Positions 48,457 through 59,509 of a DNA stretch of 64,000 nt are shown piece by piece. Both the position numbers and the translations under genes were made by a program. The notes below the pieces were generated by a model that did not search any database, was not told the DNA's origin, and saw nothing but the letters and a program-made list of their open reading frames with translations. Each line of letters opens with the position of its first letter. Within the stretch, counting starts at the first letter, position 1. This DNA is from an uncultured Rhizobium sp. (lineage in GTDB: Bacteria > Pseudomonadota > Alphaproteobacteria > Rhizobiales > Rhizobiaceae): NCBI GenBank assembly GCA_945952315.1, contig CAMFIE010000001.1, positions 62,001-126,000 of the forward strand, read 5' to 3'.

Positions 48457-49413
48457 ATGGCTGAAGCGGCCCTGGCGCAGGGGAAGCTTTTGTCCCTGCG
48501 CGAGACCATCGCCCGCATGGAGGGAAAGCCACTGCACAGGCTGGAACCCGTCCCGGACAGCGCTGTCGGCCGACCGGGGGACGTCAGTGTTGCGGTGGTG
48601 AACCATGACAGGATCGCGTTTGGGATCGAAGCACTTGATGCAGCGCTCGGCGGTGGCCTTGTCCGGTCCGGCATGGCGGAAATCCGCTCGGGCAGCCTGC
48701 GTGACAGTGGAGCTTCCACGGGGCTTGCCCTGTCGGTTGCCGCTTTTGTGATGACGAGGCAAGAGCCGCAGCAGGGGCGCGCCGTGTTTTTTGTGGGTGA
48801 ACCGTCCGTCTGCCGCGAGACGGGCGAGCTTCTTGCCGAAGGGCTTGAAGATCACGGACTTGCACTTGACCGGCTTGTCTATGCGCGGCCGAGAAAACTG
48901 GATGAGGCGCTGTGGCTGGCAGAGGCGGCCCTTTCCAGCCGTGCCTTTGCGGTCGTCGTTCTGGAAATTGCGGGCAACCCTGCCCGCTTCGGTCTCAGCG
49001 AAAGCCGCAGGCTCAGTCTGAAGGCCCGCGATTCGGATTGTCTGCTTCTTCTCCTGCGTCAGGGCGGCAGGGAAGAGGCGGGTAGCACGATCTTCCGGCT
49101 GGAGGCGTCTCCCGCCTCCTCCGGGCTTCATCTCCTGCCGGATGGCACGCCGCTTCGCGGCACCATCGGCAGTGCGGCCTTCTCGCTCGCCATCGAGAAG
49201 GTGTCTGCATCCGCATCCCCTCTTCCTTCGCAAGGCATCGTACTTGAATGGAACGCCCATGAACGCCTTTTCACCTGCCCTTCAGACGCCCTCCCTGCCT
49301 TTTGCCCCGAGCCCCGCCCAGCGAATCCTGGCGCTGGTCTTCCCCTTCCTGCCGACCGATCGGATCGCCCGCAAACGCTGGGGGCCGTCCTGGCGTTCGA
49401 CCGCGCCTCCTGA
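48457..49413 (+). CDS. imuA: ImuA, RecA-like component of the mutasome
   Basis: Member of the imuA-imuB-dnaE2 cassette for SOS mutagenesis. The 318-residue protein resembles a RecA/SulA-like domain: a core IAFGIEALDAALGGGLVRSGMAEI with a degenerate P-loop, and an internal VVVLEIAGNPARFGLSESRRLS. I chose the ATG at 48457 with GGAG upstream; the earlier ATG at 48403 lies only two bases from the LexA box. Its last 51 codons overlap the start of imuB in another frame. Confidence 0.9.
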   Translation: MAEAALAQGKLLSLRETIARMEGKPLHRLEPVPDSAVGRPGDVSVAVVNHDRIAFGIEALDAALGGGLVRSGMAEIRSGSLRDSGASTGLALSVAAFVMTRQEPQQGRAVFFVGEPSVCRETGELLAEGLEDHGLALDRLVYARPRKLDEALWLAEAALSSRAFAVVVLEIAGNPARFGLSESRRLSLKARDSDCLLLLLRQGGREEAGSTIFRLEASPASSGLHLLPDGTPLRGTIGSAAFSLAIEKVSASASPLPSQGIVLEWNAHERLFTCPSDALPAFCPEPRPANPGAGLPLPADRSDRPQTLGAVLAFDRAS

Positions 49414-50884
49414 CCGGGCACCGCTTATCTGTGCCGGGCGCGAGCAGAATGCCATGCGGCTTCTGGCACTGGATGAAAAGGCACTCGCCCTTGGCCTGAA
49501 ACGGCATCAGGGTCTGGCGGAGGCAAAGGCCATGTGTCCGCAACTCGATGCGGTTGCCGCTGATGCCGCTGCAGACCTGCGCTTTCTCGAAGCGCTAGCC
49601 GACTGGTGCAGTCGCTATACGCCGCTTGCGGCCCGGGACGGCACGGATGGGCTTTTCCTTGATATTACCGGCTGCTCGCATCTGTTCGGGGGCGAGGAAA
49701 ATCTGCTGTCCGACCTCATCTTCAGGCTGGAGGCCATGGGTCTTGCGGTGGGAGGGGCCATTTCGCATGCGCCGGGGCTTTCCTGGGCAGCAGCGCGCTA
49801 TCGCATGCACCAGCCGCTTGAAAGCCGTATCATAAGGCCGGATACGGCCGGTGCGGTTCTCTCCCCCCTTCCCGTTTCCGCCCTCAGGCTGGAGGCAGAA
49901 ACGGTTCCGCTTCTGATGAAGGCGGGCCTGCGCACCATCGGCGATCTGATGTGCCTGCCGCGTGCACCGCTTGCGCGCCGCTTCGGATCCCATCTCATCA
50001 AGCGGCTTGATCAGGCGCTGGGGCGCGAGGATGAACCGATCTCGCCACGCCTGCCGGTCGCAGGCCTTTCGCTGGAGCGGCGGCTTGCCGAGCCCGTGGC
50101 GCGGGAGGAGGATCTCCTGTTCATGGCGGGTGAGCTTTCGCGCGGCCTGGCACCGATGCTGGAAGAGCGCGGCCTCGGCGGACGGCTGTTCGAACTCTCG
50201 CTCTTCCGGGTCGATGGCGCGGTTTTCCATGTGCATGCCGGCTCTTCCCGTCCCTTGCGGGATCCGGCCCGCATGGAGGCTCTTTTTGCAGGCCGTTTCA
50301 CCGCCCTGCAGGACGATATCGATGCCGGTTATGGTTTCGAGACACTGCGGCTTTCCGTTTCCCACGCCGAGCCGCTGGAAAGCCGGCAGATGGATCTTGC
50401 CAGACCCTCCCGCTCCACTGAAGGGCTTGCGGATTTCATCGATCAGGCCAGTGCCCGCTTCGGCGCCGGTTGCCTGATGATGCCCGTGACGCGCGAAAGC
50501 CATCTGCCCGAACGGGCCTCTGCCTTTGTCCATGCGCAGGAGGTTCTGTCCGCTGCCGATCACGCGATGCGGTCGTCCCAGCCCTACCGCCCGGCCCGGC
50601 CGATCCGGCTCTTTCGCTATCCCGAGCGGGTGGAGGCGGTGGCCGAAGTGCCGGAAGGCCCGCCTGTCCAGTTCCGCTGGCGACGTATTCTCCATCGCGT
50701 CGTCAAGGCCGAAGGCCCGGAGCGGATCGCCGGGGAATGGTGGCTGGATGGCGAGGAAGCGCTGACGCGGGATTATTTTCGCATCGAGGATGAGGCGGGG
50801 CGGCGCTACTGGCTGTTCCGCGAAGGTCTTTATGATCGCGAACCCGGCGTGCCGCGCTGGTTCCTGCATGGCCTTTTTGCCTGA
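49259..50884 (+). CDS. imuB: ImuB, catalytically inactive Y-family polymerase homologue
   Basis: Scaffold that links DnaE2 to the beta clamp in translesion synthesis. The 541-residue protein has the Y-polymerase fold ([21 protein letters not shown]-type region, and a little-finger region). At the site of the first metal-binding aspartate it has [13 protein letters not shown], so catalysis is unlikely, as known for ImuB. The ATG at 49259 lies inside imuA, giving a 155-nt overlap. The conserved N-terminal block begins only 20 residues in, so a later start is excluded. Confidence 0.9.
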   Translation: MNAFSPALQTPSLPFAPSPAQRILALVFPFLPTDRIARKRWGPSWRSTAPPDRAPLICAGREQNAMRLLALDEKALALGLKRHQGLAEAKAMCPQLDAVAADAAADLRFLEALADWCSRYTPLAARDGTDGLFLDITGCSHLFGGEENLLSDLIFRLEAMGLAVGGAISHAPGLSWAAARYRMHQPLESRIIRPDTAGAVLSPLPVSALRLEAETVPLLMKAGLRTIGDLMCLPRAPLARRFGSHLIKRLDQALGREDEPISPRLPVAGLSLERRLAEPVAREEDLLFMAGELSRGLAPMLEERGLGGRLFELSLFRVDGAVFHVHAGSSRPLRDPARMEALFAGRFTALQDDIDAGYGFETLRLSVSHAEPLESRQMDLARPSRSTEGLADFIDQASARFGAGCLMMPVTRESHLPERASAFVHAQEVLSAADHAMRSSQPYRPARPIRLFRYPERVEAVAEVPEGPPVQFRWRRILHRVVKAEGPERIAGEWWLDGEEALTRDYFRIEDEAGRRYWLFREGLYDREPGVPRWFLHGLFA

Positions 50885-50895
50885 GAGAGAGCGTC

Positions 50896-53800
50896 ATGAG
50901 CGGGTTTGTGGAATTTGGTACCGCCAGCAATTTTTCCTTTCTGCAGGGCGCGTCCCATCCCGAAGAGATGGTGCGTCAGGCTGCAAGCCTTGGTCTTTCC
51001 GGCCTCGGTCTTGCCGATCGCAACACGGTGGCGGGCGTGGTGCGGGCCCATGCCATGGCGAAGGAAGAGGGATTCCGCTATCATCCGGGTGCCCGTCTGG
51101 TCTTTTCCGATGACACACCGGATATGCTCGCCTATCCGGTCAACCGGGCCGGATGGGGGCATCTGTGCCGTCTGCTCAGCCGTGGCAATCTCAGGGCCGA
51201 AAAGGGAAGCTGCACCCTGTTCGAGGAGGATCTCGATGATCATGGCAAGGAGATGGCCCTGATCGTTGTTGCAGAACCTGCGCGACTTTTCCTGCCGGAT
51301 TTTGCCGGCTATCTCGCGCGGCTGCGCGCCCGCACCGGCCCACAGCTCCATCTCGCGCTCGTACCCCGCTATGATGGCTGCGACCGCCGTGTTTTTGCCG
51401 CGTCCATGGCTGCATCTGCCAGCTCTGGTGTGCCGCTGCTTGCCACCAACTTGCCCCTTTATCATGAGGTGAGCCGTCGCCCGATGGCGGATGTGCTTGT
51501 CTCGATCCGCGAACATGTGCCGATCAACGAGGCGGGTTACCTGCTTTGCGCCAATGGCGAACGGCATCTGAAGGCACCGGCTGAAATCAACCGGCTCTTT
51601 CGGCTTTGCCCCGAGGCGGTGCGAAACAGTCTTTCTCTCTCGCAAAACCTCGCCTTTTCGCTCGATGAACTGGAATATGAATATCCGGATGAAAGCGTGC
51701 CAGGCGAAACGGTTGCCGAGACGCTGCGCCGCCTTGCCTTCGAAGGCGCGGAAAAACGCTATCCCGATGGCGTACCGGAGCGGGTGACCAACCAGATCAA
51801 ACACGAACTTTCGATGATCCACACGCTGGAATATGAACCCTATTTCCTGACCGTCCATGACATTGTGCGCCATGCCCGTTCGAAGGGTATCCTCTGTCAG
51901 GGGCGGGGGTCTGCGGCCAATTCCACCGTCTGCTTCTGCCTCGGCATCACGGAAGTGGACCCGCTTCTGACCGATCTCCTGTTCGAGCGTTTCATCTCGC
52001 CCGAGCGGCGTGAGCCGCCGGATATCGATGTCGATTTCGAGCATGAGCGGCGCGAAGAGGTGATCCAGTATATCTATGAAAAATATGGAAGAAATCATGC
52101 AGGCCTTGCGGCGTCCGTGACCACATACCGGGCCCGCATGGCCGGGCGCGAAGTGGCGAAGGCCTTCGGACTTTCGGAGGATGTGCAATCGGCACTGGCC
52201 GGATCCATCTGGGGTTGGTCGAACAATGATCTTTCGGAGCGGGAAGCCCGCGCCGCCGGGCTCGATATCACCGAGCCGCTCACCCAGCGGGTTCTGGGCT
52301 ATGCCTCTTCGCTGATGGGCTTTCCGCGCCATCTCAGCCAGCATGTGGGCGGCTTTGTCATCACCCGCTCGCGGCTCGACGAGGTGGTGCCGATCATGAA
52401 CACCGCCATGGATGGCCGCACGATGGTGGAATGGGACAAGGATGATCTCGACCATCTGAAAATACTCAAGATCGACATTCTGGCGCTTGGCATGCTCACC
52501 TGTCTGCGCCGCGGTCTCAATTTGCTCGCCGAGCACTATGGCGACCGTCGTTCCATTGCCTCTATCCCCAAGGAGCAGGAAAGCGTCTATGACATGATCG
52601 AGCGGGCTGACACGATCGGCGTGTTCCAGATTGAAAGCCGGGCGCAGATGAGCATGCTGCCACGACTGAAACCCCGGGGCTTTTATGATCTGGTGATCGA
52701 GGTGGCGATTGTCCGCCCCGGGCCGATACAGGGGGACATGGTCCATCCCTATTTGCGCCGCCGCCAGAAGAAGGAGGAGGTCACCTATCCCAAGGAAGAA
52801 TTGAAAGCGGTGCTTGATCGAACGCTCGGGGTGCCGCTTTTTCAGGAACAGGCGATGAAGATTGCGATTGTTGCTGCCGGTTTTTCCGCAGCCGAAGCCG
52901 ACAAGCTGCGCCGGGCAATGGCGACCTTCCGAAGGGTCGGCACCATCCATTCCTTCCGCAAGAAGATGGTGGAAGGCATGGTGGCCCGCGGCTACGAGGC
53001 CGATTTTGCCGACCGCTGCTTTCGCCAGATCGAAGGGTTCGGTGAATATGGCTTTCCCGAAAGCCATGCCGCCTCCTTCGCGCTTTTGGTCTATGCCTCC
53101 TGCTGGCTCAAGGCCTGGTATCCGGATGTCTTCTGCGCGGCGATCCTCAATTCCCAGCCCATGGGTTTTTATGCCCCGGCGCAGCTGGTGCGCGATGCCC
53201 GAGAGCATGGCGTGGAGGTGCGCCCGGTCGATATCAACTGTTCCGGCTGGGATTCAGATCTGGAGGATGCCTGTTTCGATCCGCGCCGCATTGCCCCGCG
53301 GCATGCGCAAATGGCTCCTGTGATCCGGACACGCAAGGCCGTGCGGCTCGGCTTTCACCAGATCAAGGGTCTGACGGAAGCGGATATGCGCTGTCTCGTG
53401 GCTGCCCGCGGCACAGGGTATCGCTCGGTGCGCGATCTGTGGCTGCGCTCCGGCCTGACGCGTGCCGCCATCGAGAAGCTTGCCGATGCCGATGCCTTCA
53501 GGTCCATGGGCCTCAGCCGCCGTCAGGCGCTCTGGGAGGTGCGGGCACTGGAGGAAAAGGCTGCTGCCGAAAGCCTTCCCCTCTTCGAAAGGGTCAGTGG
53601 AAGCGGGGCAAAAGACCTGCAGGCGGAACCGGCGGTGGCACTGCCGTTCATGTCTCCCGGCGAAGCGGTGGTGCAGGATTACCGAAGCCTCTCTCTTTCG
53701 CTCGAGGCGCATCCCGTTCAGTTCCTGCGCCCGACGCTGCAGCAACAGGGGGTACAACCCTGCGCGGTTCTGAATGATCTGCCATCGGGTCGTACCATTT

Positions 53801-54222
53801 CCGTCGCGGGTCTGGTGCTGGTGCGTCAGCGGCCGGGTTCCGCCAAGGGGGTGATCTTCATGACGCTTGAGGATGAAACCGGTATTGCCAATGTGATTGT
53901 GTGGCCAAAGGTCTTTGCTGTCTATCGCCCGGTCGTCCTCGGTGCCCGGCTGGTGGAGGTGCGCGGCCGGCTGCAGAAATCCGACGGCGTGATCCATCTG
54001 ATTGCCGCCGAGGTGGTGGATCGTACGCCTTTGCTCAGCACGCTCGGTGATCAGGCGGCTGGCCTCGATGTGCTCTCCAGGGCCGATGAGGTCAAGCGCC
54101 CGGTCCAGGAAAGCCGGGTGAAGAAAAACAAGACCGGCGAGGCCCAGGCGCTTTTTCGCGAAATGCCGGAGCTCGTAAACGACATTCGCCGCGTCATGCC
54201 GAAAGGCCGCAATTTCCACTGA
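50896..54222 (+). CDS. dnaE2: Error-prone DNA polymerase DnaE2
   Basis: C-family polymerase that copies damaged DNA with ImuA and ImuB. The 1108-residue protein has an N-terminal PHP-like domain whose metal-binding histidines are lost ([14 protein letters not shown], then LADRNTV), the catalytic [12 protein letters not shown] motif in the palm, and a C-terminal OB-fold region ([20 protein letters not shown]). It lies 11 bp after imuB in the SOS operon. Its stop directly abuts the stop of the convergent rppH. Confidence 0.96.
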   Translation: MSGFVEFGTASNFSFLQGASHPEEMVRQAASLGLSGLGLADRNTVAGVVRAHAMAKEEGFRYHPGARLVFSDDTPDMLAYPVNRAGWGHLCRLLSRGNLRAEKGSCTLFEEDLDDHGKEMALIVVAEPARLFLPDFAGYLARLRARTGPQLHLALVPRYDGCDRRVFAASMAASASSGVPLLATNLPLYHEVSRRPMADVLVSIREHVPINEAGYLLCANGERHLKAPAEINRLFRLCPEAVRNSLSLSQNLAFSLDELEYEYPDESVPGETVAETLRRLAFEGAEKRYPDGVPERVTNQIKHELSMIHTLEYEPYFLTVHDIVRHARSKGILCQGRGSAANSTVCFCLGITEVDPLLTDLLFERFISPERREPPDIDVDFEHERREEVIQYIYEKYGRNHAGLAASVTTYRARMAGREVAKAFGLSEDVQSALAGSIWGWSNNDLSEREARAAGLDITEPLTQRVLGYASSLMGFPRHLSQHVGGFVITRSRLDEVVPIMNTAMDGRTMVEWDKDDLDHLKILKIDILALGMLTCLRRGLNLLAEHYGDRRSIASIPKEQESVYDMIERADTIGVFQIESRAQMSMLPRLKPRGFYDLVIEVAIVRPGPIQGDMVHPYLRRRQKKEEVTYPKEELKAVLDRTLGVPLFQEQAMKIAIVAAGFSAAEADKLRRAMATFRRVGTIHSFRKKMVEGMVARGYEADFADRCFRQIEGFGEYGFPESHAASFALLVYASCWLKAWYPDVFCAAILNSQPMGFYAPAQLVRDAREHGVEVRPVDINCSGWDSDLEDACFDPRRIAPRHAQMAPVIRTRKAVRLGFHQIKGLTEADMRCLVAARGTGYRSVRDLWLRSGLTRAAIEKLADADAFRSMGLSRRQALWEVRALEEKAAAESLPLFERVSGSGAKDLQAEPAVALPFMSPGEAVVQDYRSLSLSLEAHPVQFLRPTLQQQGVQPCAVLNDLPSGRTISVAGLVLVRQRPGSAKGVIFMTLEDETGIANVIVWPKVFAVYRPVVLGARLVEVRGRLQKSDGVIHLIAAEVVDRTPLLSTLGDQAAGLDVLSRADEVKRPVQESRVKKNKTGEAQALFREMPELVNDIRRVMPKGRNFH

Positions 54223-54768
54223 TCAGGAAGAAACGCCATGCGCCGGCAGTCCGGCAAGATGCTGAAACTCCGCCACGACCTTCTCATAGACACCGCGCTT
54301 GAAGGCAACGATCAGCCCGGGCAGCTCCTGCATCGGCTTCCAGCCCCAGGTGTCAAATTCCGGGGAATGGCCACCCGGGGGTGGATTGATTGCGATTTCG
54401 CTTTCATCCCCCTCGAAACGGAAGGCATACCAGCGCTGGGTCTGGCCGCGATATTTGCCGCGCAGGCCGATGCCGATCAGATGGGCAGGCAGATCGTAAT
54501 GGATCCAGTCGCGCGCACTGGCCAGCAGCGAAACCGTGCGCATGCCGGTTTCCTCGTAAAGCTCGCGATAGGCGGCTTCAAGCGGATCCTCGCCGGGATC
54601 GATCCCGCCCTGCGGCATCTGCCAGAGTGCTGCCGAGCCATCATATTCGGAATTGCCTTCCGGAATACGTCGTCCTGCCCAGACAAGCCCATCCCGGTTC
54701 AGCACCATTATACCCACACAGGGGCGATAGGGCAGGTCTTCCGCCCGAACCACCGGCTTGTTGCTCAT
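54223..54768 (-). CDS. rppH: RNA pyrophosphohydrolase RppH
   Basis: Nudix enzyme that converts 5'-triphosphate RNA to monophosphate and starts mRNA decay. The 181-residue protein has the nudix box [22 protein letters not shown] (G-x5-E-x7-REL-x-EE-x-G; near residues 53-74), preceded by WQMPQ. I chose the ATG at 54768; the longer frame has non-conserved sequence. It follows the YibQ-like gene by 19 bp. Confidence 0.94.
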   Translation of the reverse strand: MSNKPVVRAEDLPYRPCVGIMVLNRDGLVWAGRRIPEGNSEYDGSAALWQMPQGGIDPGEDPLEAAYRELYEETGMRTVSLLASARDWIHYDLPAHLIGIGLRGKYRGQTQRWYAFRFEGDESEIAINPPPGGHSPEFDTWGWKPMQELPGLIVAFKRGVYEKVVAEFQHLAGLPAHGVSS

Positions 54769-54787
54769 CCTTTGAATATCCCCGATT

Positions 54788-56017
54788 TCAATTTCCGGCC
54801 GTTTCGGTCGTGTTTTCGTTCGCCAGGACGGAAACCCCAACGATTTCCACGCCGCGCATTGCCGCTTCCTCGCTCCATTGCGAAATGGCCGCCACGCTTT
54901 CATCAAAGGCGGATGCTACTCCGATTGCACTGCCATTACGCCGCGCAATACGTTCAAGCTCGTCAAGCTTGTTGAGGATCGCCTTCTCGTCCACTTCCTG
55001 ATCCAGCTGCACATCGGCAACGGCTGCCGGCATGTTTAGCGCCTTGGCATATTGTTGGCTGAGAGACCGGGCTGCCGTGCCGTCATCGAGGAACAGCAGG
55101 CCGCGTGCGGCAATATCCTTCATCACCGGATCCATGGCATTGGTATCGGAGAGGAAGCGTCCGCCGAGATAGTTCATGATGCCGGTATAATTGGTGATCT
55201 TGCCCATCGCCTTATGCAGGTTTGCAAGGTTCTTGTCCGCAGAAAGTGAAGTCAGCAGCGTATCACCACCGGGGTCATTATCCGGATAGTCAAAGGGTTC
55301 GAACGGCACCTGCAGCAGGATTTCGTGGCCGGATCGGCGCGCCTCCTGCATCCATCGCTGCAGGCTGTTGCCGCTTGCAGCGAAACCCAGCGTTACTTCT
55401 TCCGGCAATTGCTTGATGGCATTCATCGTGCCTGTCTGGCTGAGCCCAAGACCCCCGACGATGATCGCAACCCGTGTGCCACGGGCGCCGGACCAGGGAC
55501 GACCATAGCGGTCAATCGGGCGAATTCCATCGGTACTGGTAACGGGAAGTGGCCCATAAGGACTGTCTTCGAGCAGCTCCTTGACGGGAATGGCGGCTGT
55601 GCGCGGGTCCTGTCCGATGCTGGTTGCATCCAGCAGAACCGCGCCCGGCTGCTGGCGTTGGCCGGGCGTATATTTCGTTACCATCACGCCGTCATCGGTC
55701 AGCGTCCGCACCACATTGGCGCCAGAGCGTGGCGCACTTTTTTCCATGCCGAGACCGGTCCCAGCCGGATCGGCAGGAGCGGGGATCAGCGGTCCATCGC
55801 TCTTTTGTGCATCGGTTTTTGAAGGAGTGGTTCCGGTCACTTCCGGTGCCGGAGCCTTCGCCATCAATTGTGGTGCCGGGCGCATCGCATAGGCGGACAG
55901 TCCTGCTATACCGGCAAAGGTGACTATGCCAAGCAGGCGCGCTGCAGACAGAAAACCGCCGCCCGAGCCCTTCGGCTTGCGGTCTTGTCCCAGCGGTGCA
56001 TGCAGATCGGTTCCCAA
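54788..56017 (-). CDS. Divergent polysaccharide deacetylase family protein (YibQ-like)
   Basis: A 409-residue protein of the YibQ/DUF610 group. It has an N-terminal membrane anchor ([16 protein letters not shown], about residues 29-44), a long Pro/Ala-rich linker, and a NodB-like barrel from about residue 170 ([16 protein letters not shown] onward, with [14 protein letters not shown] and LFLDDGT). I chose the TTG at 56017, preceded by GAGG, which restores the rhizobial start [M]GTDLHAPLG; an in-frame GTG at 56059 is an alternative. Deacetylase metal ligands are not clearly complete. It lies with ctpA and envC, which suggests a cell-wall role. Confidence 0.83.
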   Translation of the reverse strand: MGTDLHAPLGQDRKPKGSGGGFLSAARLLGIVTFAGIAGLSAYAMRPAPQLMAKAPAPEVTGTTPSKTDAQKSDGPLIPAPADPAGTGLGMEKSAPRSGANVVRTLTDDGVMVTKYTPGQRQQPGAVLLDATSIGQDPRTAAIPVKELLEDSPYGPLPVTSTDGIRPIDRYGRPWSGARGTRVAIIVGGLGLSQTGTMNAIKQLPEEVTLGFAASGNSLQRWMQEARRSGHEILLQVPFEPFDYPDNDPGGDTLLTSLSADKNLANLHKAMGKITNYTGIMNYLGGRFLSDTNAMDPVMKDIAARGLLFLDDGTAARSLSQQYAKALNMPAAVADVQLDQEVDEKAILNKLDELERIARRNGSAIGVASAFDESVAAISQWSEEAAMRGVEIVGVSVLANENTTETAGN

Positions 56018-56121
56018 ATCATCCTCGCAAGTCAGAATGCGCCGGGACGGCGCATTCACACGTCAAAGGCAAAGTCACGACCGGCGGCATCCACTTCTGA
56101 TACCGCCCGCGTTGAAGGTCC

Positions 56122-57444
56122 TTACTGGGCCACTTCCGCCTTCTTGGTATCCGCCGGGAAGGCCGGATCGCTTTTCTTGCCGCGCAGCAGATCAAGTGCA
56201 TAGTTCAGCTGCACGTCGTCCTTTGGCTCCGGCGGCACATAGGCGGATGAGCCAGACCCTTCGGTCGTCTCGTTCTGGCCCTTGATGTGGCCTGGCAGGC
56301 TGGATTCACCCGCCGTCGTCACCTTGTCCTTCAGGTCCTCGGGAAGCGGCTGCTCCACCTTGATATCCGGAGTAATACCGGTGCCCTGGATCGATTTGCC
56401 CGACGGGGTGTAATAGAGCGCGGTGGTCAGACGCAGCAGGCCATTGTCACCCAGCGGAATGATCGTCTGAACGGAGCCCTTGCCGAAGGAACGCGTGCCG
56501 AGAATGGTGGCGCGATGCTGATCCTGCAGCGCACCGGCGACGATTTCCGAAGCCGAAGCCGAGCCGCCATTGATCAGCACGATGACCGGCTTTCCATCGG
56601 AAAGATCACCAGGACCGGCGCTGAAGCGGCGGGTCTCTTCCGGATTGCGGCCGCGGGTGGAAACCACCTCGCCCTGCTGCATAAAGGCATCCGAAACATT
56701 GATCGCCTGATCAAGCAGGCCGCCCGGGTTGAGACGCAGATCGAGCACATAGCCCTTCAGCTTGTCGGCAGGAACCTGTTTCTTGATCTGGGTGATCGCC
56801 TTTTCCAGATCGTCATAGGTCTTTTCCGAGAAGGAAATGATGCGCAGATAGCCGACATCGCCTTCCACACGCGATTTGACTGCACGCACCGGAATAATGT
56901 CGCGCACGATGGTCAGCACGATCGGCTTGGCTTCGCCCTTGCGGATCAGCGAAAGCTTGATTGGCGTATTCACCGCGCCGCGCATCTTGTCCACGGCATC
57001 CTCAAGCTTCATGCCACGCACGGACTGACCATCGATTTCCGAAATATAGTCGCCGGCCCGGACACCGGCCCGGGCTGCAGGCGTGTCGTCGATCGGGGTG
57101 ATGACCTTGACCAGATCATTGTCCATCGTGACTTCGATACCGAGACCGCCAAATTCGCCCTTGGTCTGGGCCCGCATATCCTCGGCATCCTTGGCATTCA
57201 TGTAGCTCGAATGCGGATCAAGCGAGGAAAGCATGCCGTTGATCGCATTCTCGATCAGTTTGTCTTCCTGCGGCGGCGTCACGTACTGGGCGCGCACGCG
57301 CTCGAACACATCGCCGAAAATCGACAATTCCTTGTAGGTCGAAGCGCCGGCCGCTTCCGCCGGGCCTCCAGCCGAAGTGATCACGCTCATGGCCGTCGCG
57401 CCCATCAGGACGCCGACGAGAACCAGGGAAGCCCTACGTATCAT
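56122..57444 (-). CDS. ctpA: C-terminal processing peptidase CtpA
   Basis: Periplasmic serine protease of family S41. The 440-residue protein has a signal peptide (1-32), a PDZ domain (about 95-185), and the catalytic serine-lysine pair in GGSASASE (293-300) and RSFGKGSVQ (K322). A Pro/Gly-rich acidic tail follows. The ATG at 57444 overlaps the end of the envC-like gene by 11 bp, so the two are coupled; this is the standard envC-ctpA pairing. Confidence 0.95.
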   Translation of the reverse strand: MIRRASLVLVGVLMGATAMSVITSAGGPAEAAGASTYKELSIFGDVFERVRAQYVTPPQEDKLIENAINGMLSSLDPHSSYMNAKDAEDMRAQTKGEFGGLGIEVTMDNDLVKVITPIDDTPAARAGVRAGDYISEIDGQSVRGMKLEDAVDKMRGAVNTPIKLSLIRKGEAKPIVLTIVRDIIPVRAVKSRVEGDVGYLRIISFSEKTYDDLEKAITQIKKQVPADKLKGYVLDLRLNPGGLLDQAINVSDAFMQQGEVVSTRGRNPEETRRFSAGPGDLSDGKPVIVLINGGSASASEIVAGALQDQHRATILGTRSFGKGSVQTIIPLGDNGLLRLTTALYYTPSGKSIQGTGITPDIKVEQPLPEDLKDKVTTAGESSLPGHIKGQNETTEGSGSSAYVPPEPKDDVQLNYALDLLRGKKSDPAFPADTKKAEVAQ

Positions 57445-58852
57445 TGTGTGCCTTTCCGATATCCTTTGCGGTCCACCAGGATTGAGAATCAACCGGTTTG
57501 CCGTCTTTCCGAAATTCAATGTAAAGGGTTGGTCTGTCAGTTTCTAGCGCCAATGCCGTGGCGCTTGCCACTCTTTTTTCGCCCATTGTTGCCAGCGGTT
57601 CGCCTGCCAGAACGAACTTGCCCGGGGCCGTTTTCACTGCATCCATACCGGTCAGAAGCACATGATAGCCGTCTCCGGTATTGAGAATGATCATCTGCCC
57701 ATAGCTGCGGAACTGTCCGGCAAAGACCACGTGACCATCTGCCGGGGCCGTCACCAGAGCGCCAGGCTCCGTTGCAACTGTGATGCCGCGGGCCGAATGG
57801 CCTGTACCGTCGTCATCGCCAAACCGCCTCAGCAAGTCGCCTGACACGGGAAGCCGCAACTGGCTCTTCAGTGAGGAAAAGGCAACCGCCGGCGCCATGC
57901 GGTTTTCGTCCGGATTGGCAAGCGCAAGCGCCTCCGCCTTCTTGCGCTCGGCTTCCGGCATCTGCTCGCGGACGGCACTTGCCTGTCGTTCCACCTCGGC
58001 GGCCTGCCGCACGGATGCGATTTCGCGCTCGAGCGTCGAGATCAGCTCATCCATGTTGTTGGCGCGGGTCGCGAGCGCTTCGGCTTTCCGGCGCTCGGCC
58101 GCCAGCGCATCTGCGCTTTCATCGGAAAGCGCCTGATTGCGCGCGATCAGCAGATCCATCCGCCGCTCTTCTTCCAGCCGGTTCGCCATGTCGGCCGTCA
58201 GCTTGTCCTTCTCTGCAAGAATATCGGTCTTGAGCGTGTTCAGTGCCTCAAGATCGGCCATCAGGCTTTCGGTCTGGTGGCGCATGCCAGGAACAACGGC
58301 ACCAAGCAGGATGGCGCTGCGAACCGAAGAGAGCGCATCATCCGGCGTGACGAGCAGGGCGGGTGGCGGATTGCGGCCCATACGTTGAAGAGCTGCAAGC
58401 ACTTCGGCAAGAAGGGCACGACGCTCATGCAGTGACGCGCGAAGCGCTGTCTGCCTGGTCTGGAGGTCTGCAAGCCGCTTGGCCCCGGCGGCAATATCAT
58501 CTTCGAACTGGCGTCTGCGGGCTGCTGATTCGATCACCTTGGTCCGCAGGGTTTGTGTCGTCTGTTGCAGCGCATTGATATTGTCCTCAAGGCTGCGGAC
58601 CTTTTCGTCAGAGAGCGACATGGATTTGGCTATGGCTTCGAGCTCGGCCCGGGTTTTGTCCTGCTCGGCGCGAAGGCTTGCCTCCTGGCCAGTCTTGTCC
58701 TCCACGGCGGGTGCGGAAGTCTCCTCTTTTGGCTTTGCTCCGTCTTCAGCCTGCACGAGTGCCGGAAATGACAGACACAGAAGCAGCAGCCACGCTGCCC
58801 ATGGGCGGAGGCTCCGGCAAAATCGGAGGCTGTTTCTGCGAGTGCTGATCAT
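57434..58852 (-). CDS. envC: Murein hydrolase activator EnvC-like protein
   Basis: Periplasmic activator of cell-division amidases. The 472-residue protein has a signal peptide (about 1-36, ending VQAED), two coiled-coil regions (about 58-145 and 195-305) and a C-terminal LytM/M23 domain (from about 335). The zinc ligands of active M23 peptidases are missing: the HxxxD site reads GHSARGI and the HxH site reads GYHVLLT. That fits a non-catalytic activator. It is preceded by a 119-bp gap and overlaps ctpA. Confidence 0.9.
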   Translation of the reverse strand: MISTRRNSLRFCRSLRPWAAWLLLLCLSFPALVQAEDGAKPKEETSAPAVEDKTGQEASLRAEQDKTRAELEAIAKSMSLSDEKVRSLEDNINALQQTTQTLRTKVIESAARRRQFEDDIAAGAKRLADLQTRQTALRASLHERRALLAEVLAALQRMGRNPPPALLVTPDDALSSVRSAILLGAVVPGMRHQTESLMADLEALNTLKTDILAEKDKLTADMANRLEEERRMDLLIARNQALSDESADALAAERRKAEALATRANNMDELISTLEREIASVRQAAEVERQASAVREQMPEAERKKAEALALANPDENRMAPAVAFSSLKSQLRLPVSGDLLRRFGDDDGTGHSARGITVATEPGALVTAPADGHVVFAGQFRSYGQMIILNTGDGYHVLLTGMDAVKTAPGKFVLAGEPLATMGEKRVASATALALETDRPTLYIEFRKDGKPVDSQSWWTAKDIGKAHNDT

Positions 58853-58971
58853 GGTTCCTGCCCGGGCGAAGCAGCAATGGTGATAGAGGAGTTAAGCTGA
58901 TTTGTGTCAAAAAACCATCGGATTGCTGATAATCTCGTGGAATTTCATGCCGCAGGTCCAAACCTGTTCAA

Positions 58972-59454
58972 TCAGACCCGGTGGTAGGGATGGCCGGACA
59001 AAATGGTCACGGCTCGATAAAGTTGCTCGGCAATCAGGATGCGCACCAGCTGGTGTGGCCAGGTCATTTTTCCAAGGTTGAGAACGAGATCAGCACGAGC
59101 ATGAAGGCCGGGGTCCAGCCCGTCGGCGCCGCCGATGGCGAGCATCATGTCGCGCTTGCCCTGATCGCGCCATTGCCCAATGGTCGATGCGAACGTTTCG
59201 CTGTCAAGCGCCTTGCCGCGTTCATCCAGCAACACCAGTACGGCATTGTCCGGCAGCGCTTTTTCGAAAAGGGCTGCCTCTTCGCGCTTGCGCACATCCG
59301 CATTCGACGCGCGGCTCTCCGGAACCTCTATCATCCGGGCAAATTCGAGCCCGGTCGCCGGACCGCTTTTCAGGAAACGGTCGAGATAGCGGCCCGCAAG
59401 TTCCTTTTCCGGACCGGCCTTCAGCCGCCCGACCGCAAAAAGCGTAATCCGCAT
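58972..59454 (-). CDS. rlmH: 23S rRNA (pseudouridine1915-N3)-methyltransferase RlmH
   Basis: SPOUT methyltransferase acting on helix 69 of 23S rRNA. The 160-residue protein has the knot motifs LLDERGKALDSE, LAIGGADGL and the C-terminal LGKMTWPHQLVRILIAEQLYRA (key residues T-P-H and EQ-YRA). It lies 55 bp after rsfS, the standard neighbour. Confidence 0.96.
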   Translation of the reverse strand: MRITLFAVGRLKAGPEKELAGRYLDRFLKSGPATGLEFARMIEVPESRASNADVRKREEAALFEKALPDNAVLVLLDERGKALDSETFASTIGQWRDQGKRDMMLAIGGADGLDPGLHARADLVLNLGKMTWPHQLVRILIAEQLYRAVTILSGHPYHRV

Positions 59455-59509
59455 GGCTGATCCTCTTCGGTTCCGGGTGGTCGACCGCCGCCCGGATCAT
59501 CCGGTCGGA

